A DNA stretch of 12,174 nucleotides from an uncultured Micrococcales bacterium (GTDB lineage: Bacteria > Actinomycetota > Actinomycetes > Actinomycetales > Microbacteriaceae). This document shows, in pieces, positions 7,601 to 12,174 of the stretch; positions within the stretch are counted from its first letter, which is position 1; each line of letters starts with the position of its first letter. Both the position numbers and the translations under genes were made by a program. Below the pieces are notes generated by a model, which worked only from the letters and a program-made list of their open reading frames with translations, did not search any database and was not told the DNA's origin. The stretch is from contig CAIKYE010000088.1 of the NCBI GenBank assembly GCA_903831585.1, forward strand, positions 1-12,174. Reading direction: 5' to 3'.

Positions 7601-8317
7601 TATGTGAGCGATCATCCGCTTGCCGGTCGCGAGTCGCAAATCGCACGTTTCAGTGAGATCTCGCTAGCCGAGCTGCAAGAGAATGAGCGGTTGCAAGATG
7701 GGCAGATGCTCACGATTGCCGGTTTAGTTACCGCGATTGAACATAAGGTTGCTCGCAACACTGGCAACCCATACGCGATTCTCAGCGTCGAAGATCTCGA
7801 TAGCGAAGTTACCGTGATGCTGATGGGGAAGACCTACATCGAATTTGGTCGAATTTTGAATAGCGATCAATTCGTGATGATTCGCGGGCGAATTAGTCAG
7901 CGCGATGACACCAAAAACATCAATGCACAGAGGATAGACATTATCGAAGCAGCGGCAGATGGATCTTCGGAACACGTGGTGTTGAACATCCGTGAAGAGC
8001 AGGCGACAAAAGGGAATCTCGAAGAACTCGACCGCACGCTTCGTGCATACCCTGGCGCAAGCGAAGTGTTTGTAAACATGGTGGCCGGTCGCGCCGTGGT
8101 CAATCGCTTTAAACTTCAACCCACTGTGAACTTCAACATCGCTCTGATCTCAGAACTGAAAGCCATTTTCGGTTCGAAGGTGTTTATCGGGGGCGAAGAC
8201 CTAGTCGACCTCGACAGCAGTCTTGTAAGCCCGCTGATGGTAGACCAGGGGTTTCCTTTCGGCTCCGATCAGGCCTTCCTCAATTTCGACGATAACGACA
8301 GCGTTCGCTTCGACTGA
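4661..8317 (+). CDS. dnaE: DNA polymerase III alpha subunit, DnaE1 type
   Basis: This is the catalytic subunit of the chromosomal replicase, 1218 aa. The N-terminal PHP domain (about 1-280) keeps all nine metal ligands expected for a proofreading 3'-5' exonuclease: H11, H13, D20, H45, E70, H103, C153, D221 and H223. The polymerase core holds GPGRGSAAGS, the catalytic D412 and D414 in PDIDIDF, and the third Asp, D581, in KMDFLGL. An internal clamp-binding motif QMDLF is at 941-945. An OB fold starts near 1016 (MLTIAGLV). Family similarity fades at about 1175, leaving a 43-residue acidic tail that overlaps the next gene on the other strand. That tail contains QAFLNFD (1204-1210). The N-terminus FVHLHVHTDYSMLDGA matches actinobacterial DnaE starts, so the ATG is secure. 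AGGGGAG (4653-4659) sits unusually close, one base before it. Confidence 0.97.
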   Translation: MSKSDSFVHLHVHTDYSMLDGAAKIKQLIKEVAAQEMPAVAMTDHGNMHGAYEFYTAANEAGIKPIIGLEAYVTPGTHRSDRTPVRWNDGGEDDISGNGAYTHMTLLSETTEGMHNLFKMSSLSWLEGIYYKPRIDRELLNTYSKGLVATSGCVSGEIQTRLRIGQYDEAKRVAGEMQEIFGKGNYFIELMEHGIGIERRSTAQLLQIASELSIPLLASNDLHYTHATDAEAQEALLCLQTATTLNDAKRFKLDSQEFFVKSAAEMRRLFADHPDACDNTLLIAERSEVTFEKRELMPAFPVPKGETEASWFAKEVQIGLAKRFAGNIPKTHQDQAEFEIEVIVRMGFPGYFLVVADFIAWARNNGVRVGPGRGSAAGSIVAWAMGITDLDPIEHGLIFERFLNPERVSLPDIDIDFDDRGRGEVIRYVTAKYGSDRVAQIVTFNTIKAKQALKDAARVLAMPYAVGEKLTKALPKMVLGRDVSLSEVVETHIDGKKNDRFKEAAEFRELIESDESSAKVFDLAQGLEGLKRGWSVHAAGVIMSAVPLVEVMPMMKREDDGVIITQFDQPSSEALGLLKMDFLGLRNLTVLDDTLANIKSNRGETVVLEQLDLNADQATYDLLSRGDTQGVFQLDGGPMRSLLRLMKPSKFEHISAAIALYRPGPMGMESHTKYALRKNDLQESESIHPELEEALSEILDPTYGLIVYQEQVMSAAQKAAGFSLGKADNLRRAMGKKKKDELDLMYDEFQSGMKDNGYSDAAVKALWDTLLPFADYAFNRAHSAAYGVISYWTAYLKANYTAEFMAALLTSVGGSKDKLSIYLSECRKLGIKVLPPDVNESLGAFAAIGGDIRFGLGAIRNVGHNVVEAIVETRKSKSPYKNFNDFLKKVPLVVCNKKAIDSLIKAGSFDSLLHTRRSLVEIHELAVDSQALTKRKEAQGQMDLFSGMFEDENEMGVKIPDRPEWQKREKLAYERDMLGLYVSDHPLAGRESQIARFSEISLAELQENERLQDGQMLTIAGLVTAIEHKVARNTGNPYAILSVEDLDSEVTVMLMGKTYIEFGRILNSDQFVMIRGRISQRDDTKNINAQRIDIIEAAADGSSEHVVLNIREEQATKGNLEELDRTLRAYPGASEVFVNMVAGRAVVNRFKLQPTVNFNIALISELKAIFGSKVFIGGEDLVDLDSSLVSPLMVDQGFPFGSDQAFLNFDDNDSVRFD
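7481..7495 (+). other. Codons for internal beta-clamp-binding motif QMDLF in DnaE
   Basis: Residues 941-945 read Q-M-D-L-F, matching the clamp-binding pentapeptide pattern QxxLF and corresponding in place to the E. coli alpha internal motif near residue 920. It is expected to tether the polymerase to DnaN. Confidence 0.8.
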
Positions 8318-8701
8318 GTGAATTTCGCGAATCTTCGCAATCAGCACACCGGTAGCCTCACGAAAAATTGGCAAGTCCCGAGGGCCGCTATCCCAGTCAT
8401 CGTCTAGAAAACGCAGTTCGTGGGCGGCAGCCATTTTCTTGGCAAGTTCCGTGTTCTCGATGCCGAGGGAGTGGATTGCAACGTATTTTGCCGCGCAGAG
8501 CGGCGCCCAGGTGCTAGATCCGCTTGCCACGTTGAAGCTGGCCAGCGGGGGATTAGAACCCAGGGATGTCATTGAGGTGGCGGTGAACCCAACCGGCTTG
8601 CCCTGTTCGTCGGTCATGGTGATGACCGAAACACCCGACGCGTGGCGCCTAAAAACGGCCTTTAGCGCCTCTACCGGCTCGTTTTCAATGGAAAAATTCA
8701 T
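8201..8701 (-). CDS. Flavin reductase domain protein (FMN-binding split barrel)
   Basis: This 166-aa protein fits the flavin reductase-like FMN-binding fold, whose members reduce FMN/FAD with NAD(P)H, often for a partner monooxygenase. Recognisable blocks are FRRHASGVSVITM (18-30), GFTATSMTSLGSNPPLASFNV (about 38-58), an SSTW turn, VAIHSLG, and the C-terminal PLVYHQRAYK typical of family ends. The ATG at 8699-8701 has Shine-Dalgarno GAGGTG 5 bp upstream. Its last 38 codons and stop overlap the dnaE end on the opposite strand. Those codons include conserved family sequence (VVIVEIEEG, PLVYH), so the overlap is real coding on this strand. It is divergent from nrdR. No partner oxygenase is in view, so the substrate is unknown. 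Confidence 0.88.
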   Translation of the reverse strand: MNFSIENEPVEALKAVFRRHASGVSVITMTDEQGKPVGFTATSMTSLGSNPPLASFNVASGSSTWAPLCAAKYVAIHSLGIENTELAKKMAAAHELRFLDDDWDSGPRDLPIFREATGVLIAKIREIHSVEANAVVIVEIEEGLIGAERKPLVYHQRAYKTAVEVD

Positions 8702-8706
8702 GTTTG

Positions 8707-8712
8707 CACCTC
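8707..8712 (-). promoter_or_regulatory. Shine-Dalgarno of the flavin reductase gene
   Basis: GAGGTG on the minus strand, 5 bases before the ATG at 8701. It supports the chosen start and shows the gene is independently translated. Confidence 0.7.
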
Positions 8713-8758
8713 GGGTTAGATAACAAGGCTATCGTGGAGCAGTTCGCTTTTTTGCGGA

Positions 8759-8770
8759 TGCGGTGCCGCA
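8759..8770. repeat. Small inverted repeat TGCGG-TG-CCGCA
   Basis: Perfect 5-bp arms separated by 2 bp, within the divergent regulatory region. It could be an operator half-site pair or chance; nothing ties it to a known regulator. Confidence 0.3.
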
Positions 8771-8790
8771 AGAATTCACAACCATTCCGG

Positions 8791-8815
8791 CTTCAAAAGG
8801 CGCGACACGCCGAAG
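8791..8815. repeat. Bulged inverted repeat in the divergent intergenic region
   Basis: Arms are CTTC + GGCG on the left and CGCC + GAAG on the right, with a 5-base CGACA loop and an AAAA bulge in the left arm. There is no T-run after it, so it is not a terminator. It lies upstream of the NrdR boxes. Confidence 0.3.
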
Positions 8816-8846
8816 ATCAGGTTAATTTGCATCTGGAGACTAAAAA

Positions 8847-8862
8847 CCACAAGATATAGGGG
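8847..8862 (+). promoter_or_regulatory. NrdR box 1
   Basis: CCACAAGATATAGGGG matches 12 of 16 positions of the NrdR box consensus acaCwAtATaTwGtgt, including all the strongly conserved ones (C4, A6, A8, T9, T11, G13). It pairs with box 2 at a 31-bp centre-to-centre distance, the usual three-helical-turn arrangement. NrdR is encoded about 100 bp downstream, so autoregulation of nrdR-nrdJ is expected. Confidence 0.8.
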
Positions 8863-8877
8863 TTGGCTTGCAGAAAA

Positions 8878-8893
8878 GTTCCACATCTTGTGG
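8878..8893 (+). promoter_or_regulatory. NrdR box 2
   Basis: GTTCCACATCTTGTGG keeps C4, A6, A8, T9, T11, w12, G13, t14 and g15 of the NrdR consensus. It starts exactly 31 bp after box 1, leaving 15 bp between the boxes. Its right end overlaps a DnaA-box-like sequence by 3 bp. Confidence 0.8.
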
Positions 8894-8899
8894 GGATAA
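8891..8899 (-). promoter_or_regulatory. DnaA-box-like site (TTATCCCCA, one mismatch)
   Basis: On the minus strand the sequence is TTATCCCCA against DnaA box TTATCCACA, one mismatch. It shares bases with the end of NrdR box 2. It belongs to a direct repeat GGATAACT (8894-8901 and 8915-8922) with 21-bp period. Confidence 0.4.
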
Positions 8900-8905
8900 C
8901 TCCCC
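8892..8905. repeat. Inverted repeat GGGGA-TAAC-TCCCC
   Basis: Perfect 5-bp arms with a 4-base spacer, immediately after NrdR box 2. It could form a small hairpin if transcribed. No T-run follows, so terminator function is unlikely. Confidence 0.35.
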
Positions 8906-8911
8906 GAAATC

Positions 8912-8920
8912 TGTGGATAA
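8912..8920 (-). promoter_or_regulatory. DnaA box, perfect match (TTATCCACA)
   Basis: The minus strand reads TTATCCACA, the exact E. coli R-type DnaA box and within the general TTWTNCACA pattern. It lies 46 bp upstream of the nrdR start and 19 bp past NrdR box 2. DnaA control of a ribonucleotide reductase operon is known for E. coli nrdAB; it is an inference here. Confidence 0.55.
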
Positions 8921-8966
8921 CTGGCAAAAATCGTGATAAATCAAGCAATTTGAAAGGGGTCGGCTA

Positions 8967-9455
8967 ATGCATTGCCCATTCTGTCGTTACCCAGACTCAC
9001 GCGTGATTGATTCCCGAAGTTCTGACGATGGCGCATCTATTCGTCGTCGTCGCGAGTGCCCAGAGTGCAACCAGCGTTTCAGCACAGCAGAGACCGCAAG
9101 TCTCATGGTGTTGAAGAGAAGTGGCGTGTTGGAGCAATTCAGCCGCGAAAAGATCGTAAACGGTGTTCGCAAAGCCTGTCAGGGCAGACCAGTCACCGAT
9201 GCCGATTTGGCAGTTCTAGCGCAGACGGTTGAAGAAACCATTCGCGCTGCGGGAGCTGCTCAAATCAATGCCCACGAGGTAGGCCTGGCGATTTTAGAAC
9301 CGCTTCGACAGCTAGATGAAGTTGCCTTCATGAGATTTGCGAGTGTTTACCAAGGATGGGAAACGCTCGAAGACTTCGAGGCCGCAATTAGTTTGCTGAA
9401 AATCGAAAGAGAAACAGACAAGCTAGCTGGCATCGACTTAGAACCACAGATTTAA
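8967..9455 (+). CDS. nrdR: Transcriptional repressor NrdR
   Basis: NrdR is a zinc-ribbon and ATP-cone repressor of ribonucleotide reductase genes. It senses the ATP/dATP balance and binds paired NrdR boxes. At 162 aa it has near-standard length. The zinc ribbon uses C3, C6, C31 and C34 and contains the DNA-binding arginine run [10 protein letters not shown]. The ATP-cone domain spans about 46-136, beginning [26 protein letters not shown], then the typical [11 protein letters not shown]. Shine-Dalgarno AAAGGGG (8953-8959) is 7 bp before the ATG. It is followed after 33 bp by nrdJ, so the two form an operon behind the NrdR boxes at 8847-8893. Confidence 0.97.
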   Translation: MHCPFCRYPDSRVIDSRSSDDGASIRRRRECPECNQRFSTAETASLMVLKRSGVLEQFSREKIVNGVRKACQGRPVTDADLAVLAQTVEETIRAAGAAQINAHEVGLAILEPLRQLDEVAFMRFASVYQGWETLEDFEAAISLLKIERETDKLAGIDLEPQI

Positions 9456-9475
9456 AAAACTAAAAACATTAACAA

Positions 9476-9481
9476 GAAAGG
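9476..9481 (+). promoter_or_regulatory. Shine-Dalgarno that sets the nrdJ GTG start
   Basis: GAAAGG lies 7 bp before GTG 9489. The 33-bp nrdR-nrdJ gap is strongly A-rich and probably unstructured. No in-frame ATG occurs close by, so GTG is the start. Confidence 0.65.
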
Positions 9482-9488
9482 CAAAGCA

Positions 9489-12174
9489 GTGACTGACACA
9501 GCTTTCAGCGGAGCACAAGGCTCAACAGGCGGAACCGGTAAGGGAATTACCATCAACCGCGTTTACACCGTTCCAGGCGTTCACCCATACGATCAGGTAA
9601 CCTGGGAGTTCCGCGATGTTGTGCAGACTAACTGGCAAACTGGAGAAACCATCTTCGAGCAGCGCGGCGCTGAGTTTCCAGAATTCTGGAGCATCAACGC
9701 GAGCACCATCGTTACCACGAAGTACTTTCGCGGTGCGGTAGGAACCTCTGAGCGCGAGCACAGCCTTCGCCAGCTGATCAACCGCGTTGTGCTCACATAC
9801 ACCCAGGCTGGTCGCGACCACGGTTACTTTGCCACCGAAGAAGACGCGACAATCTTTGAGCACGAACTCACCTACATGCTCTTGAACCAGGTGTTCGCAT
9901 TCAACTCGCCGGTCTGGTTCAACGTAGGAACCAAGAGCCCGCAGCAGGTTTCGGCTTGTTTCATTCTGTCGGTCGACGACTCAATGGATTCAATTCTGAA
10001 CTGGTACCGCGAAGAGGGAATGATCTTCAAGGGCGGCTCAGGCGCGGGTCTAAACCTCTCTCGCATTCGCTCGTCTAAAGAGCTTCTCAAGAACTCAGGC
10101 GGCTCGGCTTCTGGCCCAGTATCGTTCATGCGCGGAGCTGACGCTTCTGCAGGAACCATCAAGTCGGGCGGCGCAACTCGTCGTGCAGCCAAGATGGTTG
10201 TTCTAGACGTCGACCACCCAGACATCGAAGAGTTCATCGAGACCAAGGCACACGAAGAGAAGAAGATTCGTGTTCTTCGCGACGCGGGTTTCAACATGGA
10301 ACTCGGCGGAAAAGACATCAACTCGGTTCAGTACCAGAACGCAAACAACTCTGTTCGCGTAAATGCAGAGTTCATGCAGGCAGTCGAGAACGGCGGCAAG
10401 TTTGGTCTTCGCGCTCGCACCAGCGGTGAAGTTGTTGAAGAAGTTGACGCTCGCGAGCTATTCGCGAAGATCGCAGACGCGGCTTGGGAATGTGCAGACC
10501 CAGGCATTCAGTACGACGACATCATCAACGACTGGCACACAACTCCAGAGTCTGGCCGCATCAACGCTTCAAACCCTTGCAGCGAGTACATGCACCTAGA
10601 CAACTCGAGCTGTAACCTCGCGTCGTTGAACCTTCTGAAGTTCTTGAACCCAGATGGCACATTCGACACCGACAAGTTCACTAAGGCAACCGAACTTATC
10701 TTCACCGCCATGGATATCTCGATTTGCTTCGCAGACTTTCCAACCGAGAAGATTGGCGAGACCACTCGCGCATTCCGTCAGCTCGGAATTGGTTACGCGA
10801 ACCTAGGTGCATTGCTTATGGCAATCGGTGTTGCATACGACAGCGAAGAGGGCTTTGCTCTTGCTGGCGCAATCACCTCGCTGATGACCGGTGCCTCATA
10901 CCGTCGCTCAGCCGAGTTGGCAGGCGTAGTTGGCCCATACGAGGGTTACGAAAAGAACAAAGAAGGCCACATCCGCATCATGAACAAGCACGAGGCTGCA
11001 AACAGCCAGGTTCGTGGAGTGTCGGCAATCGACGCTCAGGTTCACGAGGCAGCAACCGAGCAGTGGGCACTCAACACTCTTATCGGTAGCGAAAACGGAT
11101 GGCGCAACTCGCAGGCATCATTGCTTGCACCGACCGGAACCATTGGTTTCATGATGGACTGCGACACCACCGGAATCGAGCCAGACTTCTCACTAGTGAA
11201 GTACAAGAAGCTCTCAACCGGTGGATCGATGCAGATTGTCAACCAGACGATTCCGTTTGCACTGCACCGCTTGGGTTACTCGCAAGAGACCATCGAGGCA
11301 ATCGTCGACCACATCAGCACCAACGGTCATGTCGTCGATGCACCTGGCCTAAAGCAGGAGCACTACTCAATCTTTGACACCGCAATCGGCATCCGTGCAA
11401 TCGAGCCGATGGGTCACGTTCGCATGATGGCAGCAGTTCAGCCATTCTTGTCAGGCGCGATTTCAAAGACCGTGAACATGCCAGAGACCGCAACCCGCGA
11501 AGAAATCGCAGACGTCTACTTTCAGGGCTGGAAAGTCGGCCTAAAGGCACTAGCGATCTACCGCGACAACTGCAAGGTCGGTCAGCCGCTAAGCGATGGC
11601 AAGGCAAAGACCGAGACTAAGAGCCAGGCTGCGCCAGTTGCAGCGACAGGCATGTCTCACCCGACCCGCAAGCGTCTGCCTAAGTCACGCCCATCATCGA
11701 CCACTTCGTTCACCGTAGGTGGCGCAGAGGGTTACATGACGGCTGGCTCATACCCAGACGGCGGACTCGGCGAGGTCTTCTTGAAGCTCGGCAAGCAGGG
11801 TTCAACTCTTGCCGGCGTGATGGATGCATTCTCAATCGCGGTTTCGATTGGCCTTCAGTACGGAGTTCCACTAGAGACCTACGTGCAGAAGTTCACCAAC
11901 GTGTCATTCGAGCCAGCCGGTCTAACCGATGACCCGGATGTTCGCATGGCGAAGTCGCTAATGGACTACATCTTCCGTCGTCTAGCTCTTGACTACCTGC
12001 CTTACGAAACCCGTGCATACATGGGTATTCAGACCTCGGCAGAGCGTTCAGCAGCTCTCGACGCAGACACTTCATACGGCTCGGTAGCTCCGTCTATCGA
12101 CCTAGAAGACTCGGTTGAGCTAGAAGTTGCACCGGCACCACCTGCTTCGCCACAGAGCATCGAGATCACAGAGA
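9489..12174 (+). CDS. nrdJ: Vitamin B12-dependent ribonucleotide reductase, class II (3' end outside window)
   Basis: NrdJ reduces ribonucleotides to deoxyribonucleotides using adenosylcobalamin as radical generator. The frame is open from GTG 9489 to the window end (895 codons), with no stop. Active-site residues are C157 (SACFILS) and C375 (NSSCNLAS) as the redox pair, and N362, C364 and E366 in NPCSEY as the thiyl-radical site. The 11-residue gap between C364 and C375 is the class II pattern. LAPTGTIG followed by TTGIEP is the phosphate-binding region. A later block with TRKRLP and GSYPDGGLGEVFLKLGKQG is typical of the large NrdJ type. The C-terminal redox cysteines must lie past the window. 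Codon use is strongly biased (almost all Asn AAC, Lys AAG), suggesting high expression. No cobalamin riboswitch is seen upstream. Confidence 0.97.
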   Translation, partial: MTDTAFSGAQGSTGGTGKGITINRVYTVPGVHPYDQVTWEFRDVVQTNWQTGETIFEQRGAEFPEFWSINASTIVTTKYFRGAVGTSEREHSLRQLINRVVLTYTQAGRDHGYFATEEDATIFEHELTYMLLNQVFAFNSPVWFNVGTKSPQQVSACFILSVDDSMDSILNWYREEGMIFKGGSGAGLNLSRIRSSKELLKNSGGSASGPVSFMRGADASAGTIKSGGATRRAAKMVVLDVDHPDIEEFIETKAHEEKKIRVLRDAGFNMELGGKDINSVQYQNANNSVRVNAEFMQAVENGGKFGLRARTSGEVVEEVDARELFAKIADAAWECADPGIQYDDIINDWHTTPESGRINASNPCSEYMHLDNSSCNLASLNLLKFLNPDGTFDTDKFTKATELIFTAMDISICFADFPTEKIGETTRAFRQLGIGYANLGALLMAIGVAYDSEEGFALAGAITSLMTGASYRRSAELAGVVGPYEGYEKNKEGHIRIMNKHEAANSQVRGVSAIDAQVHEAATEQWALNTLIGSENGWRNSQASLLAPTGTIGFMMDCDTTGIEPDFSLVKYKKLSTGGSMQIVNQTIPFALHRLGYSQETIEAIVDHISTNGHVVDAPGLKQEHYSIFDTAIGIRAIEPMGHVRMMAAVQPFLSGAISKTVNMPETATREEIADVYFQGWKVGLKALAIYRDNCKVGQPLSDGKAKTETKSQAAPVAATGMSHPTRKRLPKSRPSSTTSFTVGGAEGYMTAGSYPDGGLGEVFLKLGKQGSTLAGVMDAFSIAVSIGLQYGVPLETYVQKFTNVSFEPAGLTDDPDVRMAKSLMDYIFRRLALDYLPYETRAYMGIQTSAERSAALDADTSYGSVAPSIDLEDSVELEVAPAPPASPQSIEITE

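Noticed and set aside
8439..8723. 94-codon plus-strand frame opposite the flavin reductase
   Set aside because: The minus strand here encodes clear flavin reductase motifs, and the plus frame has no motif or ribosome site.
8822..8860. Promoter TTGCAT (8827) with AAGATA/GATATA for nrdR
   Set aside because: Only three of six -35 bases match, and neither -10 hexamer fits TAnnnT at proper spacing, so I do not list it as a feature.
8892..8905. GGGGA-TAAC-TCCCC hairpin as a terminator
   Set aside because: The stem is only 5 bp, there is no T-run, and it lies between a regulatory box and a gene start, not after a gene.
8840..8945. AT-rich DnaA-box region as a replication origin
   Set aside because: There are only one perfect and one imperfect box, with no dnaA-dnaN context or DNA-unwinding tract; regulation of nrdR-nrdJ explains it better.
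9872..10321. 149-codon minus-strand frame inside nrdJ
   Set aside because: It covers the nrdJ active-site region in antisense; low-complexity Ser/Arg content indicates a shadow.

Overview
The window comes from an actinobacterium of moderate GC content, most likely a member of the Microbacteriaceae with a compact genome (the freshwater Rhodoluna/Aquiluna type is my best guess, by inference only). The reasons are the order ftsZ - yggS - sepF - yggT - divIVA/wag31 - lspA, typical of the Gram-positive actinobacterial division cluster; a Wag31-type DivIVA; a DnaE with an intact PHP exonuclease site; and an nrdR-nrdJ pair. Almost no sequence is non-coding.

Region 1 (1-4609) is a tightly packed plus-strand run. 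It holds the 3' part of ftsZ (division ring), yggS (PLP homeostasis), sepF (membrane anchor of FtsZ), yggT (small membrane protein), divIVA/wag31 (polar growth scaffold), lspA (lipoprotein signal peptidase) and an RluD-type pseudouridine synthase. Gaps are 7, 39, 3, 78, -1 and -8 bp. Region 2 (4661-8317) is dnaE, the replicative polymerase alpha subunit, 1218 aa. Its PHP metal ligands, polymerase aspartates and an internal QMDLF clamp-binding motif can all be read.

Region 3 is a minus-strand flavin reductase domain protein (8201-8701). It converges on dnaE and overlaps its last 117 bp in exact codon-on-codon register. The overlapping DnaE tail contains a second clamp-motif-like sequence that resembles the C-terminus of E. 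coli alpha.

Region 4 is a 265-bp divergent regulatory region (8702-8966) followed by nrdR and the start of nrdJ, a B12-dependent class II ribonucleotide reductase that runs off the window. The regulatory region carries two NrdR boxes with 31-bp centre spacing. Next to them are two DnaA-box-like sites 21 bp apart, one perfect, the other overlapping the second NrdR box. This suggests that dNTP supply is controlled both by NrdR (nucleotide sensing) and by DnaA (replication initiation).

I found no mobile element, CRISPR array, tRNA, rRNA or clear intrinsic terminator, and no wholly new system. The most interesting points are the overprinted dnaE end and the combined NrdR/DnaA operator.
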